Source of the DNA: an uncultured Clostridia bacterium
GTDB lineage: Bacteria; Bacillota; Clostridia; Oscillospirales; Oscillospiraceae
Assembly (NCBI GenBank): GCA_947383645.1
Contig: CANDEH010000082.1
Location: forward strand, 1-10,976
DNA: 10,976 nucleotides
Reading direction: 5' to 3'
Positions 1 through 7,596 of the stretch are shown here, in pieces (positions within the stretch are counted from its first letter, which is position 1; each line of letters starts with the position of its first letter). Both the position numbers and the translations under genes were made by a program. Under the pieces are notes generated by a model. It was given only the letters and a program-made list of their open reading frames with translations. It ran no database searches and was not told the origin of the DNA.

Positions 1-1022
1 TGGCCGCATCGCTGCCGCCCTCGTCAACCTCTTATTCAACTCTTGATTCGCATTTCAAATATCTTGCCAAATCGGCGCTGTTCATAGAATTGCTCAAACT
101 TTGCGTCACCGGGATACGGGAGGGGCAGAATATCGACTATGTGAAACTCAAAAACCACTTTATCCCCATCCCTCCCCGCGCCGAGCAGGAGCAGATTGTG
201 AGGTTCCTCGACGCGAAGGTGTCCCGGATCAATCGGCTGATCGGCATAAAACAGAAGCAGACTGCGGCGCTGAAGGAGCTCGCGCAGGCTGAGATGGAGA
301 GGCAGCTGTGCGCATACCCTGTGACAAAAACCGTCCGCCTCAAGCAGCTTGGAACGCTGTTTAAAGGCGGAGGCTTTTCCCGGGACAACCTTGTGCCGGG
401 CAGGGCGTACCCCGCCATTCTCTATGGAGACATATACACGCAGTACGAGTATAAAACGTCTGCCATCACCCATCATATTGACGGTGCGGCCTATGCCGCG
501 TCCCGCAAGATTACAAAGGGCGATATTGTCATGGCGGGTACCGGCGAGACAAAGGATGAGATCGGCAAGCCCATCCTGTACATGGGGGAGCAAACGGTTG
601 CGGTGGGCGGAGATACGATTGTTTTCCATCCCAGGGAGGGGGTCTACGCGGAGTATCTGCTGTACCAGCTCTACAGCCGGGCGGCGCTGAGGCACCGATA
701 CATAAATGGAAAAGGCGACATCATTGTACATATATACCCAACAGCGTTAGGCGACACACGCATTCCCCTTCCCGGAGCGGAGGATCAGAAGACGGCCGTA
801 ATGCGGATAGACGCGGTTATCCGTCAGGTGAAGTCGGCAAGCGCTGTTTTGGCAGAGGAAATCTCCGCCCTGCAAGAGTACAGGGCGCATCTGATTGCGG
901 ACGCCGTCACCGGCAGGGTAGACGTGCGCGGTATTGAGATCTCAACGCAGACGCCGGCAGCTGGAGGTACAGATGACAGGATCCCAAACTGCGGCGAAAA
1001 AGCAGGGGGACGGGAGGTGTGA
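1..1022 (+). CDS. hsdS: Type I restriction-modification specificity subunit HsdS, 5' end cut by window edge
   Basis: HsdS carries the DNA-recognition domains of a type I restriction-modification complex and directs HsdM and HsdR to a bipartite target. The frame is open from base 3 to the TGA at 1020-1022, giving 339 visible residues; the true start is upstream of the window. A TTG at 90 is in frame but lies inside conserved sequence, so it is not the start. Visible in order: the end of the first target-recognition domain with GIREGQNI, the PPRAEQEQIVRFLD central conserved region leading into a predicted coiled coil (about 165-300), a second recognition domain (about 320-770), then a second spacer region (IPLPGAEDQ) and a C-terminal helix ending QEYRAHLIADAVTGRVDVR. 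These repeated Q-rich helices are typical of HsdS. The stop is 3 bases before hsdR, so the two are surely one operon. The target sequence cannot be read from the protein. Confidence 0.92.
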   Translation, partial: AASLPPSSTSYSTLDSHFKYLAKSALFIELLKLCVTGIREGQNIDYVKLKNHFIPIPPRAEQEQIVRFLDAKVSRINRLIGIKQKQTAALKELAQAEMERQLCAYPVTKTVRLKQLGTLFKGGGFSRDNLVPGRAYPAILYGDIYTQYEYKTSAITHHIDGAAYAASRKITKGDIVMAGTGETKDEIGKPILYMGEQTVAVGGDTIVFHPREGVYAEYLLYQLYSRAALRHRYINGKGDIIVHIYPTALGDTRIPLPGAEDQKTAVMRIDAVIRQVKSASAVLAEEISALQEYRAHLIADAVTGRVDVRGIEISTQTPAAGGTDDRIPNCGEKAGGREV

Positions 1023-1025
1023 CGA

Positions 1026-4000
1026 GTGGTCTTTACCGATATTAGAGAGTGCGGCCTGGAGGGGCTTATCGTCAGGTGGCTTGTGTCACAAAACGGCTAT
1101 GAGGAGGGCTCGAACGCCGACTATAACAGGGAGTACGCCATTGACGAGGCCCGGCTGTTCCGCTTCCTGCAAAGCACGCAGCCGCTGCAGATGGAGAGAC
1201 TGAAGGTCCTCCAGTCCGAGCAGAAAAAACGGCAGTTTTTGGCCCGTCTACAGGGGGAGCTGGCGAAACGCGGCATTATTGACGTCCTCCGCAGCGGCAT
1301 CAAGGCGTATCCGGCCGACCGTATCACGCTGTTCTATCTGACGCCCACCGAGACCAATGCCAGGGCCTGCGAGCTGTTCGAAAAGAATATCTTCAGCGTT
1401 ACCCGCCAGCTCCGCTATTCGCAATCTGCGGGCAGGCTGGCGCTGGACCTGTGCCTTTTCATCAACGGCCTGCCCGTAATCACCTTTGAGCTGAAGAACC
1501 GGCTGACCAAGCAGAACACGGACGACGCCGTGGCGCAGTACAAGACGGACCGGGATCCCCGTGAATTGCTGTTCTCCTTCAAACGCTGCATGGTCCACTT
1601 CGCGCTTGACGACGCCTGCATTCAATTCTGTACCAGGCTTGCGGGCAAAGAGAGCTGGTTCATGCCCTTCAACAGGGGGTATCATGACGGCGCGGGCAAT
1701 CCGCCGAACCCGGATGGACTGATGACAGACTACCTTTGGAGGGATATCCTCACAAGGGAAAAATTGGCCCTTATTATTGAAAACTACGCGCAGGTGGTTG
1801 TGGAAGCCGATGAGGCGACAAAACGGAAGACGGAGAAACAGATTTTTCCGCGCTATCACCAGCTGGATGTGGTGACAAAGCTCCTTGCCGACGTAAAGGA
1901 AAACGGCGTGGGGAAAAAATACCTGATCCAGCACAGCGCAGGCAGCGGGAAGTCGAACTCCATCGCATGGCTGGCCCACCAGCTGATCGGGCTGGAGAAG
2001 GACGGACGGCCTATACTGGATTCCGTCATCGTGGTCACCAACCGCCGCATTCTGGACAAGCAGATCAGAGACACCCTGAAACAGTTCACGCAGGTCGGCA
2101 ATACCGTGACGTGGGCGGAACACGCCAACGATCTGACAAGGGCCATCACAGACGGAAAGCGCATCATTATCACTACCATTGAGAAATTCCCGTATATCGT
2201 CCCGAAAATCGGATCGGATCACAGGAACAGGCGATTCGCCATCCTGATCGACGAGGCGCACTCCGGCCAGAGCGGAAAGACCTCCGCGCAGATGAACCTG
2301 GCTCTCTCCGGACTGGCCTCCGAGGATGAGATGGACAACGAGGACAAAATCAACGCCCTGATGGAGGGGCACAAGCTGCTGAAAAATGCCAGCTACTTCG
2401 CCTTTACGGCTACGCCCAAGGGGAAAACGCTGGAGGTGTTTGGCATTCCCGTGGTGGATGAAGCGGGGGAGCCCGTTCTGAACGAGAAGGGCGAGCCTCG
2501 CTACCGCCCCTTTCACTCCTACACGATGAAGCAGGCCATTCAAGAGGGGTTCATACTGGATGTTCTGCAAAACTATACGCCCATCGACAGCTTCTACAGA
2601 CTGATGAAGACGGTCGAGGGCGATCCGATGTATGATAAAAAGCGGGCGCAGAAAAAGCTCCGCAGCTTTGTGGAGAGCAACCGCTATACCGTGGAGAGGA
2701 AGGCCGCCATGATGGTGGAGCACTTCCATGAGCAGGTCATCGCCAAGGCAAAAATTGGCGGCCAGGCCCGCGCCATGGTGGTGACTGCCGGTATCCCGCG
2801 CTGCATGGAATACTTCTACGCGATCAATAAGTGCCTCGCCGAACGGCACAGTCCGTATAAGGCCATCATTGCCTTCTCCGGAGAGCACAGGCACAACGGG
2901 CAGGAGCCCGCCCTTACCTCCGCTGCGATCAACGGTTTCCCGGACGGCAGAATTCCCAAAGTCTTCCGGCAGGACCCGTATCGCTTCCTCATCGTGGCAG
3001 ATATGTTTCAGACGGGATTTGATGAGCCGCTGCTCCACACCATGTATGTTGACAGAGTTCTCTACGGCATAACGGCGGTACAGACGCTCTCGCGGTTGAA
3101 CCGCTGCCATCCGAAAAAGTACGATACTTTCATACTCGACTTCGCAAACAAGCCGGAGGTCATCGCGGAATCCTTCTCGCAGTACTATCGAACCACCATT
3201 TTATCCGGCGAGACCGACCCCAATAAGCTGTATGACCTTGTTGCCGGCATGGCGGACTATCAGATTTACTCCGACGAGGATGTAACGCGCCTGGTCAATC
3301 TGTATTTGGACGGCGCTGACCGCGACAGGCTGGATCCGATTCTGGACGCCTGCGCAGCGGCCTATACGCAGCTTGAAACCGACGGTCAGATCAGGTTCAA
3401 GGGCGCAGCAAAGGCGTTTGTACGCACGTACAGCTTTTTGGGGACCATACTGCCTTACGGAAACGCGGACTGGGAGCGGCTCTCCATTTTCCTCAATCTG
3501 CTGATACCGAAGCTGCCGTCTCCCCACGAGGATGACCTGTCGCAGGGAATTCTGGAAGCAATTGATCTGGAGAGCTACCGGAACGAGGCCCGCGAGACCA
3601 TGTCCATTCAACTGGAGGATTCCGACTCGGTAGTCTCCCCTGTTCCCGTGGGCAAGATTGGCCGCGCCGTCGAGCCGGAGATGGATCCGCTCTCTGTAAT
3701 CCTTGCCGACTTCAACGATATGTTTGGCAATATCAACTGGAGCGATACAGACCACGTGCGCAGGCAGATCCTGGAGATACCGGAAATCGTTTCCAGAGAC
3801 GAAAAATATCGGAACGCCATCAGAAATTCCGATGAGCAGAGCGCGAGACTTGAAAGCGAACGTGCCTTACAGCAGGCTGTTTTCGCAATTATGACCGATA
3901 ATATGGAATTGTTCAAGCAGTTCCAGGACAATCCCTCCTTTAAAAAGTGGTTATCTGATCTTGTATTCACGCTCACCTATCATACGGAAAGCGATCCTGC

Positions 4001-4049
4001 CCTCCCGGAAAGGGAGGACGGGACAGAGGAGGTTTCTAATCTCCAGTAA
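1026..4049 (+). CDS. hsdR: Type I restriction enzyme motor/nuclease subunit HsdR
   Basis: HsdR is the ATP-driven translocase and endonuclease of a type I restriction system; it reels in unmethylated DNA and cuts far from the recognition site. The 1007-residue product has the family's usual length. Motifs in order: a PD-(D/E)XK nuclease core with acidic D141 and FELKN (E155, K157); Walker A HSAGSGKS (303-310); the DEAH box (409-412); helicase motif III FTATP (460-464); VADMFQTGFDEP (658-669 region); and motif VI QTLSRLNRCHP (686-696). All expected catalytic residues are present, so it should be active. The GTG start at 1026 follows GGAGG at 1013-1017, which lies in the 3' end of hsdS, so translation is probably coupled. 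No promoter is needed between the two genes. A C-terminal helical region of about 250 residues probably docks to the methylase core. Confidence 0.97.
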   Translation: MVFTDIRECGLEGLIVRWLVSQNGYEEGSNADYNREYAIDEARLFRFLQSTQPLQMERLKVLQSEQKKRQFLARLQGELAKRGIIDVLRSGIKAYPADRITLFYLTPTETNARACELFEKNIFSVTRQLRYSQSAGRLALDLCLFINGLPVITFELKNRLTKQNTDDAVAQYKTDRDPRELLFSFKRCMVHFALDDACIQFCTRLAGKESWFMPFNRGYHDGAGNPPNPDGLMTDYLWRDILTREKLALIIENYAQVVVEADEATKRKTEKQIFPRYHQLDVVTKLLADVKENGVGKKYLIQHSAGSGKSNSIAWLAHQLIGLEKDGRPILDSVIVVTNRRILDKQIRDTLKQFTQVGNTVTWAEHANDLTRAITDGKRIIITTIEKFPYIVPKIGSDHRNRRFAILIDEAHSGQSGKTSAQMNLALSGLASEDEMDNEDKINALMEGHKLLKNASYFAFTATPKGKTLEVFGIPVVDEAGEPVLNEKGEPRYRPFHSYTMKQAIQEGFILDVLQNYTPIDSFYRLMKTVEGDPMYDKKRAQKKLRSFVESNRYTVERKAAMMVEHFHEQVIAKAKIGGQARAMVVTAGIPRCMEYFYAINKCLAERHSPYKAIIAFSGEHRHNGQEPALTSAAINGFPDGRIPKVFRQDPYRFLIVADMFQTGFDEPLLHTMYVDRVLYGITAVQTLSRLNRCHPKKYDTFILDFANKPEVIAESFSQYYRTTILSGETDPNKLYDLVAGMADYQIYSDEDVTRLVNLYLDGADRDRLDPILDACAAAYTQLETDGQIRFKGAAKAFVRTYSFLGTILPYGNADWERLSIFLNLLIPKLPSPHEDDLSQGILEAIDLESYRNEARETMSIQLEDSDSVVSPVPVGKIGRAVEPEMDPLSVILADFNDMFGNINWSDTDHVRRQILEIPEIVSRDEKYRNAIRNSDEQSARLESERALQQAVFAIMTDNMELFKQFQDNPSFKKWLSDLVFTLTYHTESDPALPEREDGTEEVSNLQ

Positions 4050-4067
4050 TGCCGTAGGCAAAGAGAG

Positions 4068-4102
4068 AGCCTCGGGCCTTTGTATTCCAAGGGCCCGAGG
4101 CT
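4068..4102. terminator. Hairpin between convergent hsdR and MBL-fold gene; possible bidirectional terminator
   Basis: The arms AGCCTCGGGCC (4068-4078) and GGCCCGAGGCT (4092-4102) pair perfectly over 11 bp around a 13-base loop, 19 bases after the hsdR stop. The position between two convergent genes fits transcription termination. There is no good T-run after the stem on the + strand, and only CTCTCTCTTTG on the - strand, so a classic intrinsic terminator is not certain. The rest of 4050-4224 shows no gene. Confidence 0.5.
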
Positions 4103-4224
4103 GATTATCTCCCACTCCTGCACATACAGACATATTTTCTGCGGCTTTGAGGGTAAAACGTTTGAAAATTTGTTGTGCTAAATGGCTCAATGGAGAAAGT
4201 TTCTGACAAACCGGAACTGTCATG

Positions 4225-4989
4225 TCAGATTTGGATCTGGAACTCCTCAAACGCAAACAATCCGTTCCCCTGTTCAAGCCGCCCGATTCTCGCTATCTTC
4301 TCAAACCCGGCCTCAACTGCGTCTATCAGCGAAACGGGAATATTCAACTGGTGATGGCCAGGCAGAACTCTCGCAATTTTGTATTCCCGCAGCCGCTTTA
4401 CGGAGTGATAAAAAAGCTGCGGATCCGTGGTTGGATAAAATGCGTAAAGGCACCCTTTGTAAATCAGATCACCAGAATACAGGTAGTTTCGTTCCAGCTC
4501 ATAAAAGCAGCAGTGTCCGGGGGAATGTCCCGGCGTGTGAATCACCTGAATTTTCCGCCCGCCTAAATCCAGGCAATCGCCATCATGCAAAATTATCTGC
4601 GGTATGCCTTGAAAAATTTTATAAGCGTCAATATCAAACTCTGCCGGGAAATCGGAAGGAGGTCTTGTCAGCGCGTCCTTGACGGCTTGCAGTGGGATTG
4701 GAAATTTTACGGATAGCCACTCTTTCTCCATTTCATGTATGGCGATACTGTCAAAATACTGATGTCCGCCGATGTGATCCCAATGAACATGGGTCGTAGC
4801 CACCACAACAGGCAGCTTCGTTAAGCCATCCACGATTTTCCTGATGTTGGAAACGCCCAATCCGGTATCAATGAGGATAGCTTTTTTCTGTCCACATAAT
4901 AGATAGCAATGTGTTTCTTCCCAATGCCTGTACTCACTAATCACAAATGTCTGGGAGTCAATTCTGTCAACAGTAAACCAGTTATCCAT
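4225..4989 (-). CDS. MBL-fold metallo-hydrolase (glyoxalase II-like)
   Basis: This is a cytoplasmic zinc-dependent hydrolase of the metallo-beta-lactamase fold; its substrate is unknown. In the 254-residue product the metal-binding set is complete: HVHWDH at 67-72, H155 in HTPGHSPGH, D174 in YSGDLIY, and H212 in LPGHH. The short form, without extra domains, resembles the broad glyoxalase II/YqgX-like hydrolases rather than true beta-lactamases or RNases. I chose the ATG at 4989 because MDNWFTVDRID is how I recall relatives of this protein beginning, and the 15 extra codons up to the ATG at 5034 read as unconserved. A GAGG lies 13 bases before the chosen ATG, which is longer than ideal, so the start is moderately uncertain. 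It stands alone on the - strand, convergent with hsdR and downstream of guaA. No promoter is evident. Confidence 0.88.
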   Translation of the reverse strand: MDNWFTVDRIDSQTFVISEYRHWEETHCYLLCGQKKAILIDTGLGVSNIRKIVDGLTKLPVVVATTHVHWDHIGGHQYFDSIAIHEMEKEWLSVKFPIPLQAVKDALTRPPSDFPAEFDIDAYKIFQGIPQIILHDGDCLDLGGRKIQVIHTPGHSPGHCCFYELERNYLYSGDLIYKGCLYAFYPTTDPQLFYHSVKRLREYKIARVLPGHHQLNIPVSLIDAVEAGFEKIARIGRLEQGNGLFAFEEFQIQI

Positions 4990-5330
4990 ATGCGATGCGC
5001 ATCCTCGTAAATCACAATCCATCACGTTTGCCATCGGTTACCAGCTGCAAATCAAGGGGGGCTCGAAGATTTTCTTTTGGCTCCCTTCACCCTGCTTCTG
5101 ACTAAACACAGGGAGTTAATGACCTCCCGGCCCTCTTTCCCTCTCCCAATGTCTGCGAAACCTCTGATAGTCTGATTGGCTAAAAAGTAGCCCGCAGGCC
5201 TCCGCCCATTTTACACCTGAAAACGGAGATCATCCGCCGCGATGCAGCAACAAGCGGTTGTGCTGTATCGAGCGAAAAGTTATTAAAAAATGAAAAAATA
5301 AAAGGAATCACAGAATATTTTCCTAAAAAT
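4990..5330. other. Intergenic region between MBL-fold gene and guaA, with one imperfect hairpin
   Basis: I see no convincing gene here. It should hold the promoter of the MBL-fold gene, but I could not find a persuasive -35/-10 pair on the - strand. An imperfect hairpin lies at 5240-5270: CGATGCAG pairs with CTGTATCG (one G-T pair), then CAAC with GTTG beyond a two-base bulge, around AAGCG. The last 40 bases before guaA are AT-rich and hold its probable terminator. Confidence 0.5.
5292..5324 (-). terminator. Weak intrinsic terminator after guaA
   Basis: Read on the - strand just past the guaA stop, AGGAA (5320-5324) can pair with TTCCT (5303-5307). The stem is followed by a T-rich tract, TTTTATTTTTT (about 5293-5303). 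The tract is convincing but the stem is short and AT-rich, so efficiency is doubtful. Confidence 0.4.
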
Positions 5331-6620
5331 CTATTCCCACTCTATGGTTCCGGTAGGTTTGGGGGTCAGGTCGTATAGTACGCGGTTGACGCCCTTTACC
5401 TCGCTGGTGATTCTTGCTGTGATATGCTGGAGCAGCGCAAAGGGTACGTCCTCCACTGTGGCGGTCATGGCGTCGACCGTGTTTACCGCCCGCAGAATGA
5501 CCGGCCACTCGTCTGCCCGGCGGCCCTCCCGCACGCCTACGCTTTTCAAGTCGGGGATCACGGTGAAATACTGCCACACCTTGCCCTCCAGGCCGTTCTT
5601 GCGAAACTCCTCCCGCAAAATGGCGTCGCTCTCCCGGACGGCCTCCAGGCGGTCACGGGTAATGGCCCCCAGGCACCGGACACCCAGCCCCGGGCCGGGG
5701 AAGGGCTGGCGGTATACCATGCTGTCCGGCAGCCCCAGGGCGGCGCCGCACTGGCGCACCTCGTCCTTAAACAGCATCTTCAGCGGCTCCACCAGCTCGA
5801 AGTCCAGATCCTCCGGCAGTCCGCCCACGTTGTGGTGGCTCTTTACCGCCTTTACCGTCCTGGTGCCGCTCTCAATAATGTCGGGATAGATCGTCCCCTG
5901 GCCCAGGAAGGCGATGCCCTGGAGCTTCCGGGCCTCCTCCTCAAACACCCGGATGAACTCCGCGCCGATGATCTTCCGCTTCTGCTCCGGGTCGGCCACG
6001 CCGGCCAGCTTGTCCAAAAAGCGGTCCACCGCATCTACGTAGATCAGGTTGGCCCCCAGCTCCTCCCGAAACACCTTCACCACCTGCTCCGGCTCTCCCT
6101 TGCGCAGCAGGCCGTGGTTCACGTGGACGCAGGTCAGCTGACTGCCCACCGCCTTAATCAGCAGCGCCGCCACCACGGAGGAGTCCACTCCGCCGCTGAG
6201 GGCCAGCAGTACCCGCCTGTCCCCCACCTGGCGGCGGATCAGCTCCACCTGGTCGGCAATGAAGTTCTCCATGTTCCAGTTGGGCTCCGCGCCGCAGCGG
6301 TCAAAGACAAAGTCCCGCAGGACCTGCTCCCGCTCCGGACCGCTCCCGGGCAGGGCGGGCGCCGCCCGGTGATCCAGGGAGAGGATGGGCAGACCGCTGC
6401 CGTACACCGCCTGTGAGGCGTCTATCTCCGCGCCGTCCACCACCCGGTTGGGACCGCCGTTGAGAATCACGCCCTTCACATTAGGCAGCGCGGAGAGCGC
6501 CTGGGCGGTGAGGTCGTGGGGGTGTATCTCCGTGTAGACGCCCATGGCGCGGATCTCGCGGGCCAGACGGGGATTCTCCTCGCTGCCCAGATCCAAAATA
6601 AGGATCATATCCTGCTTCAT
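5331..6620 (-). CDS. guaA: GMP synthase with truncated, probably inactive glutamine amidotransferase domain
   Basis: GMP synthase converts XMP to GMP with ATP and ammonia, the last step of guanine nucleotide synthesis; the ammonia normally comes from glutamine in an N-terminal class I amidotransferase domain. Here the ATP-pyrophosphatase part is intact: P-loop SGGVDSS (142-148), QGTIYPDIIESG (241-252), KSHHNVGGLPEDL (260-272), FPGPGLGVRCLG (307-318), and the C-terminal KPTGTIEWE. The product is 429 residues, against about 510-525 in the family. The N-terminal domain keeps its first strands (VILNGGPN, 51-58) and its last helix (LRDFVFDRCG, 101-110). The stretch between, with the nucleophile Cys motif (usually GICYGMQ) and the later His and Glu (usually QFHPE), is missing. 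ILSLDHRAAP stands where the Cys loop should be. The deletion is in frame. I infer free ammonia or a separate amidotransferase subunit as the nitrogen source. The ATG at 6620 follows GGAGGG (6628-6633). Confidence 0.9.
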   Translation of the reverse strand: MKQDMILILDLGSEENPRLAREIRAMGVYTEIHPHDLTAQALSALPNVKGVILNGGPNRVVDGAEIDASQAVYGSGLPILSLDHRAAPALPGSGPEREQVLRDFVFDRCGAEPNWNMENFIADQVELIRRQVGDRRVLLALSGGVDSSVVAALLIKAVGSQLTCVHVNHGLLRKGEPEQVVKVFREELGANLIYVDAVDRFLDKLAGVADPEQKRKIIGAEFIRVFEEEARKLQGIAFLGQGTIYPDIIESGTRTVKAVKSHHNVGGLPEDLDFELVEPLKMLFKDEVRQCGAALGLPDSMVYRQPFPGPGLGVRCLGAITRDRLEAVRESDAILREEFRKNGLEGKVWQYFTVIPDLKSVGVREGRRADEWPVILRAVNTVDAMTATVEDVPFALLQHITARITSEVKGVNRVLYDLTPKPTGTIEWE

Positions 6621-6637
6621 CGCGTACCCTCCGATTG

Positions 6638-6665
6638 ATTATAGATTTGTTGTATTCTACCACAA
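6638..6665 (-). promoter_or_regulatory. Probable guaA promoter
   Basis: On the - strand TTGTGG (6660-6665), a 16-base spacer, then a perfect TATAAT (6638-6643) lie just ahead of the guaA ribosome binding site at 6628-6633. Transcription would start within about 15 bases of the start codon, leaving no room for a guanine riboswitch. A second candidate -10, TAGAAT (6654-6659), overlaps the spacer. Confidence 0.6.
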
Positions 6666-6804
6666 GACCTTGTCGATCCGCAAGAGGAAAGCTGCATTTG
6701 TCCACATACAAACACTATTAACATCTATCAAATCAACAGAGGGGTCCCGCTGTCCAGACTATCAAAGAAGACGGCAGAGCATCGTTGGCGGTAAGGAGGA
6801 TAGT

Positions 6805-6840
6805 GTGAAAGGAACCCAAGAAGGGTTCCTTTCACGTTAA
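6805..6840 (+). CDS. Micro-ORF of 11 codons inside palindromic element, copy 1
   Basis: A GTG at 6805 sits 5 bases after a perfect AAGGAGG (6793-6799) and reads MKGTQEGFLSR then TAA. The same peptide and ribosome binding site recur in copy 2 (8763-8798) with two third-position changes only. The coding stretch also forms hairpin A, so conservation may reflect RNA or DNA folding instead of a peptide. I do not recognise the peptide, and expression is unproven. Confidence 0.25.
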   Translation: MKGTQEGFLSR

Positions 6841-6961
6841 ATCAACCCGCCGCAGCGACAGATTTCGGCCTTGGGCCGAAATCTGGTACCCCCGGCAACA
6901 CAGTTGCCGGGGGTACCCAAGAAGGGTTCCTTTCGCGTTAAATCAACCCGCCGCAGCGACA
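6815..6961 (+). repeat. Internal 46-base direct repeat, period 101, within copy 1
   Basis: Positions 6815-6860 and 6916-6961 match at 45 of 46 bases; the difference is CACG versus CGCG. Each begins with CCCAAGAAGGG and runs through GTTAAATCAACCCGCC. Hairpins B1 and D separate the two. The second unit has lost the left arm of hairpin A, whose place is taken by the right arm of D. Confidence 0.85.
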
Positions 6962-7071
6962 AATTGCGGCCAAAGGCCGCAATTTGCCTCAGCTTGTCAA
7001 AAAAACCAACAGGTTTTTTGACAAGCTGAGCCCCCCAAAGGGGACCCCTCACAGGACAGTATTCCATTCCA

Positions 7072-7395
7072 CTATGCCGATACACGCCGCAATGCCTGAA
7101 GCAGCTGCTCCTTGTCCTGTCCGCCCACCAGGCGCAGAGCCTCCTTGCCATCGCTGACGATCAGTACCGTGGGCACGCTCATGATGCGGAACTGCTGCAC
7201 CAGTCCCGGCGCGGCGTTTACATCCACTTTGCAGACTTTATATCTCCCCTCGCTCTCTGCGGCCAGCTCCTCTACGGTAGGGGCAAAGCGCTGGCAGGGG
7301 ACGCACCAGGTTCCAAAGAAGTCCACCAGGACGGGGACGTCGCTGCACTGTACTTCAGAAATATAGTTCCTGTCGTTCACTTCGATTACAGACAT
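7072..7395 (-). CDS. trxA: Thioredoxin
   Basis: Thioredoxin is a small cytoplasmic dithiol protein that reduces protein disulfides and is itself recycled by thioredoxin reductase. The 107-residue product has the normal length, the buried acid in VLVDFF (D25), the redox centre WCVPC (W30, C31, C34), and the cis-proline loop SVPT (P75). The usual centre is WCGPC; valine for glycine is a natural variant that tends to shift redox potential, so the protein may be a specialised partner of the neighbouring TrxB. The ATG at 7395 follows GGGAGGA at about 7402-7408. It is divergent from trxB across a short shared promoter region. The stop lies 21 bases from the end of the palindromic element at 6739-7050. 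Confidence 0.95.
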   Translation of the reverse strand: MSVIEVNDRNYISEVQCSDVPVLVDFFGTWCVPCQRFAPTVEELAAESEGRYKVCKVDVNAAPGLVQQFRIMSVPTVLIVSDGKEALRLVGGQDKEQLLQALRRVSA

Positions 7396-7437
7396 GGATA
7401 ATCCTCCCTTTCAACGGCAGCGCCGGTAGTGCCTCTC

Positions 7438-7465
7438 ATTTTACCAGAAACCATGCAAAAATCAA
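7438..7465 (-). promoter_or_regulatory. trxA promoter
   Basis: On the - strand TTGATT (7460-7465), a 16-base spacer and TAAAAT (7438-7443). TGG directly before the -10 gives an extended -10. Transcription should start near 7430, inside the inverted repeat half AGTGCCTC (7428-7435). Confidence 0.65.
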
Positions 7466-7482
7466 GACAGAATCTGCGCTCC

Positions 7483-7511
7483 TTGCACAAAGTCTGAAAA
7501 TGCGGTATACT
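7483..7511 (+). promoter_or_regulatory. trxB promoter
   Basis: TTGCAC (7483-7488), a 17-base spacer and TATACT (7506-7511) form a good sigma-A promoter. It predicts a start near 7518 and a leader of about 80 bases. Within the leader GCACTGA (7519-7525) can pair with TCAGTGC (7552-7558). An AGGAGG at 7514-7519 has no start codon after it. Confidence 0.75.
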
Positions 7512-7596
7512 ATAGGAGGCACTGAATACATCTCCGCGCACGTCGATTTAATCAGTGCTTCCCATATCACCATCTCTTATGGCAGGAGGCAGTACA

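Larger units (their letters stand above)
6739..7050. mobile_element. Palindromic MITE-like element, copy 1 (312 bp)
   Basis: This element is bounded by perfect 10-bp inverted ends, GAGGGGTCCC (6739-6748) and GGGACCCCTC (7041-7050), with ACA on both outer sides as a possible 3-bp target duplication. Inside are five stems in order: A 6805-6817/6823-6835 (13 bp), B1 6860-6870/6874-6884 (11 bp), D 6885-6899/6903-6917 (15 bp), B2 6961-6971/6975-6985 (11 bp), and C 6988-7007/7012-7030 (about 19 bp with one bulged A). A second, related copy lies at 8688-8911. There is no transposase gene, so any movement would be in trans. It lies between trxA and guaA, both read leftward, and probably ends or modulates read-through. 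The element type is inferred from structure only. Confidence 0.7.
7428..7523. promoter_or_regulatory. Inverted GAGGCACT pair bracketing the divergent trxA/trxB promoters
   Basis: AGTGCCTC (7428-7435) and GAGGCACT (7516-7523) are exact reverse complements. Each lies a few bases downstream of its own -10 box, so both transcripts would begin in or next to the same sequence. This may be a shared operator for a redox regulator, or a shared start-site sequence. Confidence 0.45.

Noticed and set aside
90..1022. hsdS starting at the TTG at 90
   Set aside because: The frame is open to the left edge and the upstream codons (HFKYLAKSALF) match the usual HsdS context, so the gene is truncated by the window rather than starting there.
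1248..3110. 620-codon open frame antisense to hsdR
   Set aside because: It is a codon-bias shadow of hsdR: no ribosome site, no recognisable domain, and hsdR is fully supported on the other strand.
4225..4989. True beta-lactamase
   Set aside because: It has the fold's metal motif but no signal peptide, and the short glyoxalase II-like form points to a cytoplasmic hydrolase.
5424..6416. 330-codon open frame antisense to guaA
   Set aside because: Low-complexity, His/Leu/Gln-rich shadow of guaA with no start signal or known fold.
6621..6738. Guanine riboswitch upstream of guaA
   Set aside because: The best promoter lies almost on the ribosome binding site, leaving no leader, and no purine-riboswitch core is visible.
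6988..7030. Hairpin C as an ordinary rho-independent terminator
   Set aside because: The stem is strong, but neither strand has a T-run after it; the bases that follow are CCCCCC on one side and GCAAATT on the other.
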